From Actinomucor elegans (Eukaryota > Mucoromycota > Mucoromycetes > Mucorales > Mucoraceae): a stretch of 64,000 bases of DNA. Under the pieces are notes generated by a model that did not search any database, was not told the DNA's origin, and saw only the letters and a list, made by a program, of their open reading frames with translations. The translations under genes and the position numbers were made by a program. Shown one piece after another: positions 20,122-32,513 of this stretch. Every line of letters begins with the position of its first letter. Position 1 is the first letter of the stretch. The stretch covers positions 868,001 through 932,000 of the forward strand of contig JAMSLZ010000003.1 of assembly GCA_026027325.1 (NCBI GenBank). Reading direction: 5' to 3'.

Positions 20122-22836
20122 TTAGTTCCATGAATAAAGCATATCATTTCTTCTTCTTAATACATCGCGTATTTGACTATTGTTTAATACTTCAATACCT
20201 AGTTTCTGTAGAGATTCCTGTACAAAAGTCAATTGGCTAGGATCTGCAAGCGCTTTCATTAGTTTATCACAAGAATATTCTTCTTCATTAGAGAAAGGTA
20301 ATGTAAGTAATTGAATGGCTTCCTTGAGTCTACAAAAACAAGTGGAAAAGGTAAGATATATTTGAATATCATTCATACGGTTTTATGCCCTTACCTCTTC
20401 ATGTAGTTCTCTGGTTTTGTCACCCAACGCTGTCCAATCTTCCATAATCCTTGTTTCAAGTCAACTTCTAATTGTAAGGCGCCTGTATTTGAAAATTGAC
20501 TCTGCGTAATAATATTTTTCCAATACCAATCTTCAATTTCTTGCAATGTTTTATGATAGACTTGCAAGAAATTACGCTGGGGTAGAATACTGTTGAGGTA
20601 GTTGAAGGTGACTCTTAGATCTTGCAAAGGTTTATATAGTTCTTCTGATATTTCGATACCGCTGGCTTGCTGATTTGTCCACCATGTGTCCTTTTTAGCG
20701 TATGTTCTTGTTTCCGTAGTCCATTCTTTGATAGCCATCTTCACTACAATCTTTTCGACGCGTTGACCAAGTTGATCATAGGCCGTTAAAATATCTGAAA
20801 AGAGCCCTTGTACATAGGGATGGTATTGTTCAACCACAGATTGTTGATTTAGTTCGAATTGCATATCCAAAAAGAACTATGTTAATATTAGCACAAAAAT
20901 TCTTTTTTTTTTGCCTTGGGAGGGGGTTGTTTCCATATTTACCTCGTCTTCTTTCCAATCTTTTATACAATCTATCATAGATTGAGCGCTTGTCCACCAT
21001 CGATATAATCGATTCAAAGCAGAAACAATACCTCCAGTTTCAGTTGCAGTCATAACACCTGTCACAGCTTCGGGAAGTGCACCAGGAACTGGTACAGATC
21101 GAATCAAACTGAGTGCCTCAAAGGAATCCACAGCGGTCGCTAAGCGCTTTTGATATTGATTCAGCAAGTTCAATTGTATATCGACAAAGAAAGCTAGCTT
21201 TTGCGACAAGTTGGGCACCATATTATAAGCCATTGTTATGTTTTCTAGCAGGTTAATTAAACGAACGGCTGATTTGGTACGTTTGGTGGTAGAACCATCT
21301 TCGGCATACATATCAAACGCCTGTATATCCAGCATAATCTCATCATAACGCGTCTGCGCAACTATATAAACAATTGAGTTTTAGTTGGTTTGGTAGTGGT
21401 ATAAAAAAGCGTTATACTTGCATGCTTTTTCGCCTTGAAACCAGGCATTGAACCAAGAAGGATTGTTTAATACAACGTTAGATAAACTGGCATATTGATC
21501 ATAGGCGAAATCATCTTGTAATGATTTATCAAACTGAAGCACTTGGTGTATAGTATGACTGAGCCAGTTGGGATGATTGACAAGTTGGGGCATGGTCTTT
21601 TGTAATTTACGAGTGATATCTTGCAATAATCCACGAATAAATTGATCCTTTACAGAGATTCCAGTGTTATTGGACTCCAAGATAGGTTGAATAGTAGTCA
21701 TTAAGAATGGCAAATGGGTCGAGATTGTATTCTTGACGTGCTGAAGATACCACTCAGGCTACAAAAGACAGTTCAATTTATATTCAAGAAACCAATTGGT
21801 CCAACTTACCTTGTCGATACGGTTGGTTGGCTTGGAAGTTTCAAAATGAAATCTGAATCGCAGAGATAATCCTTCTAACATGATAGCAATTGGACTTGAT
21901 ATAGCATCTTTTGCTTCACTTTCAGATCTAAAAAAAAAAAAGGTAGATGCGATCAATGGGACATCTTTTTTTTTTTTTTTTACAAGCACAAACTACGATC
22001 CTTACGGCTTTTGTAATATTAACAAGTTTTCAAATGTCTTTTCAAACTCTTTAAGTTTGGTCTTTAACTGAGGTCCATAAGGTGGTTTCATGGGCGTAGG
22101 CCATGACAAAGTCTCTAATGCCTCTTTAAAGTTCTTTGTCAAGACAGCATCCAATTCTTCCCAAAGACGTGTACGACTCTTTGTCAAGTGTTCTGAAAGA
22201 GCTTTGTAGTGTTGCTGTTCTAAGAATTGATCATGAATATATCTTTCAAATTTTACTAATTGATGATAAGGTATCATTGCTTGATCTGGCTGTGTTTTGA
22301 CCAGATCCATGGCTTGAGAACTAAAGTTGCCAGTTAGTATCACTTAGCTACACTATCGCGATCTTTATTAATCATATACCTTAGTTCAGAAGTAACCAAG
22401 AGGGCTTTGATGTATCCCTTGGCATGGTCAATAGTTTTTAGCTTTTGTTCCAAAGCAGTCAAGCGGCCGAGTAAATTGGATTTGGGCGTGTTTTCGACCG
22501 AGGTATCATTGACGAAGGTATCAATCTGTGATTCAGTCGTGTTTAAAGAAGTTACAAGTTGGTCAAGTGTTGCATTGTGTTGCTGTGTCTCTTGTAACGC
22601 GTTCGATAATATGGCTTTTGTTTCTGTTTCCAAGGATTGAAGCTACATAAACGATGAGTTTTAGTGAGGACAGGAAAGGTTATAGAAGCCGTTTATGATT
22701 CTACTTTGGTATCGAGTAATTCTTGTTCTTTCTTTCGAGAATCTAACAAGGATTGAACTTTTTCTAAATTCAAATCTCGGTCATTTTGAATATTAGAATT
22801 TAAAAACAGTTGCAAATCATCCTTTAAGCTTGTCAT
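20122..22836 (-). CDS. RINT1/Tip20-family vesicle tethering subunit
   Basis: Subunit of the Dsl1/NRZ-type tethering complex that receives Golgi-derived COPI vesicles at the ER. Eight exons (22836-22705, 22642-22380, 22320-22006, 21927-21810, 21758-21422, 21361-20943, 20876-20395, 20329-20122) give 757 residues; known members are about 700-790. The N-terminus is coiled coil; the middle and C-terminal parts are all-helical, with blocks such as WSNWF-type repeats replaced here by NPSWFNAWFQGEKAF and TRYDEIM, and a C-terminal LGIEVLNNSQIRDVLRRR. Assignment rests on overall layout and these blocks. The intron at 21421-21362 needs a GC donor (GCAAGT) to keep frame. Head to head with the NUDCD1-type gene. 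Confidence 0.82.
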
Positions 22837-23068
22837 TGCATCAAAGAGAACAAGTACAGGATGCGATTGTATGCAGAAATCATTTTAAGCAACGCGAAAT
22901 TTAATTTTTCCCGCAAGGTAACCCCTCTGCCTCCAATTTTTCAAAATTCGGCTATATCTTTTGGTTGTAGACATAGATTGAGATGAAACCCCGCTTAAAA
23001 GAATCAAGGTATAATGTTTATCTACATAATCCATGCAATTCCAATCTTTCTGTTTTTTGTTTCTAAAC
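22837..23068. promoter_or_regulatory. bidirectional promoter between the RINT1/Tip20 and NUDCD1 genes
   Basis: Only 232 bases separate the two divergent start codons, so both promoters must share this stretch. No clear shared TATA box is seen. Confidence 0.55.
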
Positions 23069-24902
23069 ATGAATTCTCGATTTACACCCGACTTGGAAAA
23101 GCTCAATGCTAAATTTGAAGGCTACAAGTTAAATCCTTTCAATGAGTCTTTGAATCTCGTTCGAACTTCTCTTGCTGAAGTTGGAATCCAAGTGTACGAT
23201 GCGCCCAACGATCAACACCAGCGTCTTGGTTTTCGGGACGTACAAGCACGTATTCGACATAGCCATTTGCATAATGGTTATCCTTTAGATCATGACCGAG
23301 GATCAGCTTTTTGTATAGATCAAGAGTTTAATTTGCATATGATTGTTTACAACAAGGTAAAGAACAAAAGGACGCGTCGTGATATATGGCTTTAAGTGAT
23401 TTGATATGGTCCTTTGGTACTTTTAGGCTACAAAGGAAACGAATGTCTATTTGGTAACGCAACTTATCAAACCTCTTGGAGTCCCTGCATACACCGAACC
23501 AGACCACAATGTGCCTATTGAATCACAACTTCCTTCTGCTATAGCGCTCAGTCGTGATCTTGTTTTGACAGCCAACGGTGTAGGTGATATTGAATTGATT
23601 GGCCTTGAGCAAACACAAAGCGGTGTACTTGGTACTTCGCTTGCTTCTGTATGTTATTTGGGTACAGGCGAAGAAGGTGTCTCGCCTGTACCTTGCGTAC
23701 TATTAGCTGCACGTCAAGTGAAATCTAAAATCATCATGGTAGTCTACAGTCGTGCTGCTGTTAAAGATAAATCGACACAGTTTAATATTGCTACATTGGA
23801 AATGAATGTTCCTACACAAGAGACGGAGCGATTGGAAGATGGGTCTTTTGTTCTACTCCTCAATACATTACATATTCAAACTGGATTTGAAGTACCTGTT
23901 TACTGTGCAATTACTTCTTCTGGTCAACGTATAATTTTGGGCAGTGAGACAAAGTATCGAAACAGTCAAGATGAAGAAGAAGAAGAAGAAGAAAAGGAAG
24001 AGGTGCAGCCCATGGACATTGTACCACAAAACAATGAGTACCAATGGAGTCAGGATGGCGCTGACATTACAGTACAGTTTCAGTTACCAGCGAATACACC
24101 TAAAGTATCAATCAATTGCAAGTTTGTGATGGATCACTTGAGTTTACTGATACAAAATACGACCATCACCTATCCTTATCGCAAACTATGGAGCACCATT
24201 CGACCTGATGATTGCACATGGACATTAGAAGAAGGGTTATTGACCTTGTTTATTACGAAATCGGATGAACATACACGTTGGCCACAACTATTTGATAAAG
24301 ATGACGGTGTATTAGAAACACTCACTACAGAGCAACTATCCAATATCAAAGCATCTATTGACCGATTGCAGCAGAAAGAAGCTCATCCTGTTCAGCACCC
24401 AGCAGCTACCGATATGGATGAAGACATAGATGATGTAGGTCAAACCATTTACTTTAGTGTGTATGATAACAAAACGGGCAAACAATGCGACGAGTTTCAT
24501 TCTGGTGGTTATAATTGGATTTGCGCGTCTTTTGCTACGGATGCTATGCCCAGCGTATGCTTGCAGATGGATGTAGATGGTCTTGTATTCACCTTTACTG
24601 AGCAAGGTCCCACGGTACAAATCGAGCACGTCGCCACGTTCGATGCTTTTGGGTTTGTACAGGCTTCTAAGCGAGATGCTCGGTTTATACGCCATGACCC
24701 AGTATTCAACTTTGCTAGTATTATAGAAAGTAACCGTAATGCTTATATCTACTATCATCATCAAGATAAGCGATTAGAAGAAGTGCAGACATTGGTTGAT
24801 TTGACAAAAGGTCAAAATGTTGATATCATTGGTGTTCAATTAGTACTGGAAAACACACTCATGATTTTAACAGAATCAAATTTGATAGTAATGAACCTTT
24901 GA
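23069..24902 (+). CDS. NudC domain-containing protein 1 (NUDCD1/CML66-like)
   Basis: Two exons (23069-23356, 23427-24902) give 587 residues, near the ~580 of animal NUDCD1. The N-terminal half is a beta-propeller-like region. An acidic run (EEEEEEEKEE, coded around 23970-24000) leads into a CS/p23-type domain starting NNEYQWSQDGADITVQ with the invariant W of TWTLEEGLL. After it come HTRWPQL and the C-terminal block EHVATFDAFGFVQASKRDAR, which is characteristic of NUDCD1. Family members act as Hsp90/dynein-related co-chaperones; a precise role in fungi is not known to me. The alternative of a plain NudC protein is excluded by size and by the N-terminal and C-terminal regions. Confidence 0.88.
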
Positions 24903-25039
24903 TAGTTTTTTCTCAGGATCCTTTTTTATATAGTCTGTATGACAAATAAAACTCGGGAAAATTTTGATGCGCTTCAGTGAGATTTAATAGCTTTATTGTT
25001 GCCTTTTTGCTTTGTTTCTTTTACTTTTTATATAATATA

Positions 25040-26618
25040 ATGAACTTTTTATCAGCAGCTCGCTTTTGTATTAAAACAAGACCTGTCAAGAACTTGCTTG
25101 TTCAACGTTCTTTTGGTTCTTGCTCAGTTATTTATCGAGATCTCCCCAACGACACTCCAAAAACCACCGGACGCGCTCCTTTGGAGGGTATTCGCGTGTT
25201 AGACCTGACAAGAGTATTGGGTAAGAAAACAAAAGTGAAATTGACAATAAAGGATGAGTATTGACATTTTCCCAAGCTGGACCATACTGTACTATGATGT
25301 TGGGCGATTTAGGGTAAAGCGGCTGATTATTTACCAGTAGAACATTCATGTATTAACTTGGTATTCTTAGAGCTGATGTGATTAAAGTCGAAAACCCTGT
25401 GGGCGGTGATGATACACGTGCCTGGGGTCCTCCTTTTGCAGATAACAGAGATACGTTAGATACTACGCATGGTGAATCAGCTTATTTTTTATGCGTCAAT
25501 CGTAACAAAAAGTCGATTACTGTCAACATGAAATCCCAAGGCGGACGTCAACTCATTCATGATTTGGTTAAAGAAAGTGATATTCTGGTAGAAAATTATT
25601 TGCCTGGAAAGCTGGAAAAGATGGGTTTGGGTTATGAAGAGTTGAGCAAGATCAACCCCAAGTTGATATATGCTTCTATCACAGGATACGGCCAAACAGG
25701 TCCTTATGCCAATAGGCCTGGTTATGATGTGATTATCGAGGTAAGAAAATCTATTAAGACGTATATCAATGAGCTCATAAAAAAAATGATAGGCTGAAGC
25801 TGGCTTAATGCATATTACAGGAGAACCTGAAGGCACACCTGTCAAAGTAGGTGTTGCTATTACAGGCAAGCGACAACAAAAAAATAAGATATCTCTCGAC
25901 TTTTAATATTAACAAATGTTCTATAGATCTCACAACTGGTCTTTATGCACATAGTGCTATTTTAGCTGCACTAATCCAGCGTGGTACCACAGGCAAAGGT
26001 CAACACATTGACTGTTCCTTGCTTGAATCCCAGGTGGCTTCATTAGCCAATATTGCTTCTAATTATCTCATTGGAGGTCAAGAAGCAAAGCGTATGGGCA
26101 CTTCCCATCCTTCCATTGTACCTTATCAAGTACTGGCTACCAAAAATTCCTTTGTCATGATTGGCGCTGGCAACGATGGCCAATTTGCCAAACTCTGTAT
26201 GCGCATGGGCCTGGATCACTTGTTGGAAGACCCCAAATACAGACGCAATTCGGATCGTGTCAAGCATCGCAAAGAATTGATCCGTCTCTTGGAAGATCGT
26301 TTGCAAGAAGAAGATACCTCGTTTTGGTTGGATAAACTAACAGGCGCTGGATTTCCTTTTGCTCCCATTAATAATATTGAGCAGACGTTTGAACATCCTC
26401 AGTTGGTGGCTCGAGGATTGGTTCATGAAGTTGAGCATGAGCGTGCTGGTAAAATCAAGTTGGTTGGTCCGCCAGTCAAGTACAGTGAGGCAGAGACAAG
26501 TATTCGATTACCTCCTCCACTTTTGGGCGCACATACCAATGAAGTTTTGACAAACATTTTGGGCTATTCTGAGAAACAAGTCGAGCTGCTTCGCAAAGAA
26601 GGCTCCGTCGGCGCTTGA
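25040..26618 (+). CDS. class III CoA-transferase, SUGCT-like (succinyl-CoA:glutarate CoA-transferase type)
   Basis: Five exons (25040-25220, 25277-25313, 25371-25740, 25793-25865, 25927-26618) give 450 residues. The start at 25040 gives a basic, Ser/Arg-rich presequence consistent with mitochondrial import. Family III motifs: [51 protein letters not shown], and GYD followed by the catalytic aspartate region. [17 protein letters not shown] and the C-terminal [11 protein letters not shown] block favour SUGCT over formyl-CoA transferase. It would re-activate glutarate or similar dicarboxylic acids in lysine breakdown (inference). The fourth intron (25866-25926) has a GC donor, ACAG|GCAAGC; using it restores ITDL exactly. 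Confidence 0.88.
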
Positions 26619-28982
26619 TATGATCATAGAGCATATAATAAATCTAGAGTCATTATATTTTGAAATGTTTAAAATAGCACTCTGTATAACAAGGAGATGA
26701 ATGCTTGTTCCAGTATTTGTTTCTTTTATAAGGCGCATATATTGTTTTATGTTAATTCATGGCTATTACTTGTATCATTTAAATTTTATCATCATTAGTT
26801 TATCACTTGAACTACATATATGTTGTACTGGGTTACCTCAAAATGTGATCCAAAAAGACAAATAGTACCTCGCATCTAGTTGATATGAACCCATTAAACT
26901 TTTTGCATAAAAAACATAGATCTGCACTTTTGTCTTGAATCTCATGTGCTGATAAATACTGGCATATACTACTTTTCGCTTTTTGGTTGCTGGTAGGCCA
27001 TTTTCAAGAGGATGAAAGGGGGAGTAGCTCCAACACCTGGAAGTGAAACTGTTAAGAGTACTTAAAACTGCTGTTTTGGCTTGCTGGTATCTGGTAAATA
27101 TGTCGTACTTGATCCGGGTTGCGGCGCCCCCCTAATCCGGTTCCTTTTTGCTTTTATACGATAAACAAAGCACCAGTCTACACTTTGAGGGATATGAAAC
27201 AAAGTTTCATTTTTAATTGTACCTCTAGCAACGGTTTTGATACTGTTAGGGGCTGATTCAAAGCTATCCTACCATAAAGTCATCTTGACCTTTATTGACT
27301 TGCTCCAGATTCGTTCAGAATCAAATTTCCATTTCTGTTTTGGCTTAAGCTTTAACTCCAATGTCAAAATTATTGTAGATAGATAAAAGTATAAATTATG
27401 TACATGTTTGTATAAGATTCAACGGCGCTTGAATGGCGTCAAGACCATTAGTGATTTCCTTCAATTGATAAATTTACCATTAAAACTGATATCATAACTT
27501 CATTACTTTATACACAATAGAATTTAAAACAGCTACTAGTATATAATGTCCATATTTTAAACCGAGTTTATTAACAGCTTAAGACTCGGGAGTACTCTCA
27601 TTGCATTCTACAAAAAAAGCGATTTCGAATAATTTAGTTTACGGATATCCTTGAGGTCTTTCAGAGATCGTTTTATTTAAGGTCTCATTTCAAACATGTT
27701 TAATGTCACATTTAATTATTACTATATATTCAGGTTGAAACATCCTATTTATTAGAACCATTTTTCCTTGAAATGCAACGAGTGTATGGTAGTAATGGAT
27801 TATAAACTACATACATTCCTCATAATAGTTTATAGATATCCCCCACCGATCTAGGTCAAATTTCGTATCTGGACAGCATTCTATGCTCAGGGTGGGTTAC
27901 CACATCAACTAGAGTCTTTGGTTTAACCAAAATGCAGCGTATATATTTATTTTTCAACAATCAACTGCATGTTATATGAAGTACATATGATCCTCGTTTA
28001 ATTATGGGGGGACAACATACACGTACATATATATAGTGATTGTACCTTAGGTAAACAAAGGTTATAATAACTGAAAAACGCTTGTTTTGAGTATAAGATA
28101 TTCATCGGATGCGATATTTGACCGGAATCGATCGAGGGATACAGAGATCATTAGATGCAGATGACATGAATATATGTAGTGTAGAATCCATCGCTAAAAT
28201 AGAGTATAATCGGCAGACTATAGTCAGTAGATAAATACAATAGAGGTGAGAATGCATTCAAGTTGCCAAAAGTAATATTAAACCGGGATCGGTCGGAGGA
28301 TGGAGAAATACTTTTAAACAGTGACCTAAAAATATACCTTGAAGAATTGGGTTTTTTTAGTCAAGGTTAGATCATAAATGTGGGAACACGGAACGTACGG
28401 GTGTAACCCAAGGAACACTGTAAAGCAAATTGATTGGATTGCCGAGATTCATCAAGCTACTTACTTATTCTCATTGGATATAAAAGTTGACGAGTGAAGT
28501 GGATTGCAGATTCCTTTTTGGATCCAAAGTTGATCTCCCCTTACTTGAACTAGGCTACAGCTTAATAAATTAAAATAAAATAAAAAACTTTTATAGACGC
28601 AGAGTGTTTTCGTTATGACTGCTCAAGTAAAAACCGTACATCGGATGATGTAAACATATATCAGAATTTACTATCAAAATGTAATGTTATCTGCGGTTTA
28701 TTTTCAGTATTTGGAATTTTTGGTAGTACAGTGTGTTAATTGAGTTTTTCATAATAATAATTATACTTTACACAATAGAAAAAATATTGAGCATTACACA
28801 TTATATCTTTAAAGTGAAAAGTCTAGTACAAAAAGATTCAGTCAAAAGTTTTGAAAAGATCTAGGCACACCGATCTACCTGCCAAAAATTAGAATTTGAC
28901 ATTAAAACCCCGATATATAGTGTGCATTCAAACTCGAAAAACTGGTTCTATGTAACCTTTTTTTTTTCTCACTACATTAACA
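26619..28982. other. 2.4-kb gene-poor spacer with two repeat copies
   Basis: No gene supported. A short GC-richer patch (about 27105-27145) interrupts the AT-rich DNA. Two plus-oriented copies of the dispersed repeat lie at 28105-28150 and 28271-28302. The last part is the promoter of the STYX-type gene. Confidence 0.55.
28105..28302 (+). repeat. dispersed intergenic repeat, copies 2 and 3
   Basis: Copy 2 reads GATGCGATATTTGACCGG followed by AATCGATCGAGGGAT; copy 3 reads ATATTAAACCGGGATCGG followed by TCGGAGGAT. Both align to the reverse complement of the copies at 6.4 and 43.5 kb. Confidence 0.55.
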
Positions 28983-29873
28983 ATGCAAACTTCACCAGAG
29001 ACCGATAAAGAGTACTTTTCAAATGCACAATGCAGCATGGATGACTGGAAATATGAAATGAGACGAGAAATACAAGAGATAGTAGTAATGTGTTTTTAAT
29101 TACTCATAAAAACTCATTGAAAAAAAAAACTTGTAATTTTAACCTTGTTCATCATATTGTTCTATCAAAAGAAAAGCCTGGGCTCTTTTTAGGTCCATTT
29201 TCAGCATGCCGTCACATAGAAGAGTTGAAAAAAAATGGCATTACCCATGTTGTTTGCTTTATCGATGAGAGTGAGGCGCGCTTGTTTCGTACTGAACCTT
29301 TGGCCCAATACTTTAACTACCAACAGTTCATTGTCAGTGATTCCAATCTACAAAACTTGATTCAATATTTCCCAAGCACCTCACAGTATATCTACAACGT
29401 TATATCTCAACAAGGCAAAGTCTTGGTCTGCTGTAATGGCGGTATGTCGCGAAGCCCAACCTTTGTCGTTGCTTATATCATGGAAATTTTCAAGATTGAT
29501 GCTTCACAGGCTTATCATTATGTACAAGCTAAACGACTTTGTATTAATCCTAACGATGGTTTTAAAAGTCAACTCAAGGTAAAGCTTCCTACATATCAAA
29601 TTTGTGCGTATATCAGACACTAACGGTCGCATTTGTGTATAGGAATATGAGCCTATATACAAAGCACGTCAACTGGGTGCTCCTGTAATTACAGACGATA
29701 GACAGCAAAGAAGAAGACGTCGCTCTGGTCCTGATGAAGATGAAGATCCATCAAATCTTGGAGAGCAGCATTATGCTACCGAGACAAATAAGAGATTTTT
29801 AGGCTTAGAGGATCAAGAGGAAAACGGTGCAAAAGCCAATGTAAACGCAGGATATTCGACCATGTTTCTGTAA
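28983..29873 (+). CDS. STYX-type dual-specificity phosphatase family protein
   Basis: Three exons (28983-29084, 29177-29578, 29643-29873) give 244 residues. The N-terminus DDWKYEMRREIQEIV followed by PGLFLGPFSA, and the segments GITHVVCF, FVVAYIMEIFKI and YVQAKRLCINPN, closely track animal STYX. STYX itself is a pseudophosphatase in which the catalytic Cys is Gly. Here the P-loop reads VCCNGGMSRS: the nucleophile Cys and the Arg are present, while the usual His before the Cys is Cys. The protein may therefore be an active or weakly active phosphatase. The acceptor at 29176 is chosen because it restores EIVPGLFLG. The tail is basic then acidic (QQRRRRRSG, DEDEDP). Confidence 0.88.
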
Positions 29874-29978
29874 TCATTATGTATAAAAAGACATATATCT
29901 TTTTATTATACTGCAGGTCTATTTCATGAATAAAAGAAGGGGGAGGGGTATTATACTATTTCTACATAGTATTTTTTT

Positions 29979-32129
29979 TTAAACAAATGTTGATTTAGTA
30001 ATGTAAGAAATGGGGTTGCCGTGAAGAAGCACTGAGGTGGTACTAGTTGCTGCAGAAGGTAGTGTGGTCATGGATGGTGATTCTGTCATGGCCAACTTTA
30101 CATGATTGGTATGTTCTTGGTCACTCTCCTCATCTTCTTCTTGTTGCTGTAGCAAAGGAATCACCGTGCCTTCTTGTTGATTTGTAGTGAAATCATTCGA
30201 GTTTGCTCTCTTTAGTAAACCATCCTGCTTTAGCATATATGCTACTAATCCCATCACAGCAATAAACAAACAAACCAAATATGCGCTTACTGTAAAGCCT
30301 CGATCTATACAGAAATATTTAGAATACAAATGTCTACGTTATCTTTAAGTGTATCACTTACGATAGTAAGGTGCATCAGTCACTGGCCATAAAATAAGAG
30401 GTGTCCAAACCCACATCAAGGATGAACAAGTATTCATAATAGCAATAGCCATTGCTCTGATTTCGCTGTTGGAAGAAATGGTTTCACTTGCCCATGTCAT
30501 GACAATCTATTACACTATGGGTTAGCTGTTGGTGTTTAGTAGGTGATCAATTATTTTATTACCGAAGTCAGTGATCCTAAGCCAGCGTGTGTCAATAAAA
30601 AAGCGGCATATAGAATTGGGAACGGTTGTACAAAGGCTGATAACAGACTAGAGAGTGGCTTTAGTTTTTATATATATATATTTAAACTTTATCAGATCTT
30701 GCACTTACCATAAGCCTATTAATCCTATAAATGCTGGAATGATAATACACCTATCAAGTAGATGATTAGACAGATATACTCTCTTGTTGATAAATGAAGC
30801 TTACCAGATACGTGTATGATATCTATCACTAATGAATCCATTGCATAGACCAAAGATCATTGTAAGGATGGTATCAGGCTGAATATAAAGAAAAAAGATT
30901 AGATCTTTGTATAACCTACATCACAAAGGTAGACTTACGGTAGTTAACAAATTGGCAGTAACTGCATCAAAACCAATCTTTTTACAAACAATACCAAGCA
31001 CATGGGGGGCACCCAAGGAAATATGTACAACTGCCCAACTAACAATGAAAGGATATAGATACTTGTTCCCCAATAAGCCTTTGATCTTTTCCATCTTGTT
31101 ACTAGTGGATTCTCTTTGTGCTTGTGCAGAGTTGTCTGAACCCAATCTTTTGACAGCTAATTCTTTCTCAGCTCTATTCAGCCACGTTGTATTATGAGGA
31201 TAGTCAGGCAAGAAACGGTAGCCCAAAGCGGCCAAAATGACAGTAATCAACGCGTCAAATAAAAACATCCAACGCCATCTATTATAGTTGAAAGGTAAAT
31301 GAAGTGATATACGAATATGTAAAAGGTTATTACCCGCTAATACCAAAGATACCATCCATTGTTTTCAGCATGATGGCTTGTACAACACCACTCAGTCCGC
31401 TTCCAAAGGATCCACATATAGTTAGAAGCGCCAATCTTTTACCTAGTTCTCTTTTTGTGTACCAGGTGCCAATTAAGAACACAATCTAATAAAAGTTATG
31501 AACAGCCCTAGATACATTTATCAGCGAACTTACTCCAGGGTAGAAGCCTGCTTCTGCTAGACCGAGTAAGAATCTTATCACATAAACTCCTTTTACAGAC
31601 TGTACACATGCCATTGCTATCGTCAAAATGCACCAGATAGCTTCTAATGCAGGTAAATACCGCGATGGTCTCATATTGGAAAGTAATATATTGGAAGGTA
31701 ATTGCATACTATATTCATATATCAGCACGTTGTTTATCCTATATTGCTCTATGTTACTTACGTTAAATAACCAATCATGAATAATACACCCATCCAGTTG
31801 TATTGTAATCCTGTGACGTTCAGCTCTTCTTCCATACCACTAATGAATGCACTACCTACATAATCAAACAGAAATGAGACTACTTATCAGGATCAAGTGA
31901 CTTGGTATGTACCTAAATTGGTATTATCCAGCGTTTTGACTAGATTACCAAACATCGCGAAAAGCAATAGGCGTTTGTCTAGACGGTGCACTAGCTCTAT
32001 TTCATCCATTCGATTGATATGTTGATAACTTTCGTTGGTGGATACAAGTTCAATAGAATGACGCTCATCAACAGGCCAATCAATAGATTCCCTTGCTAGT
32101 TCTAAGGAATTGATGTCTTTATGAACCAT
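29979..32129 (-). CDS. MFS transporter, Dal5/anion:cation symporter type
   Basis: Twelve-helix major facilitator of the fungal allantoate/vitamin/organic-anion group. Ten exons (32129-31913, 31855-31762, 31708-31534, 31485-31334, 31278-30939, 30878-30805, 30750-30709, 30647-30563, 30506-30362, 30304-29979) give 549 residues. Signs: LDKRLLLFAMFGN before helix 1, LDNTNLGSAFISGMEEEL, RFLLGLAEAGFYPG (the family's helix 4 signature), GRWRWMF-type loop (GWRWMFLFD), and LPDYPHNTTWL after helix 6, all typical of Dal5 relatives. The C-terminal tail is long, acidic and Ser/Thr-rich (VIPLLQQQEEDEES), likely cytosolic and regulatory. Substrate cannot be told from sequence. A 42-base exon is included; all junctions are GT-AG and in phase. 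Confidence 0.88.
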
Positions 32130-32513
32130 AGCTATAACCCTGTAGTGAATTAAAAAAAAGTGTAGAAAAAAAAGGAAAAGAAAAGGAAAAAGAAAGCTCA
32201 AGAATTGAATAGGAGGTAAATAAGCCCAGGTATTTTCTAATTGCATAAAGAATATTCACCAGCCCAGCTAAGGTAACACCATTTTACACCCCAGGTTACC
32301 TGTTAGGTATTTGGGTGAAACAGAATTTAAGATATTCACTTTTTCCATTGACTGTTTGTTATTTTATCTTGGGTAGCACCCAAACCCTCCGCATTTCTGA
32401 TTGACATACTTTAAATGTCACAAATAAACAGCTTTATTATAAAAAGAGAATGACTTATTCAGTTGATGTTCTTTCCTCTTCTTTTTCTTCTTTTTCTGCT
32501 TCTTTAATCAAGT
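32130..32513. promoter_or_regulatory. divergent promoter with an 11-base palindrome
   Basis: Shared upstream region of the Dal5-type transporter (minus) and the zinc-knuckle gene (plus). It contains CAGGTTACCTG (32292-32302), palindromic apart from its centre base, with a related GGTAACACC at 32272-32280 facing it. Just before the plus-strand start is a C/T-rich leader (about 32469-32508), as seen upstream of several genes here. Possible transcription factor site; the factor is unknown. Confidence 0.4.
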
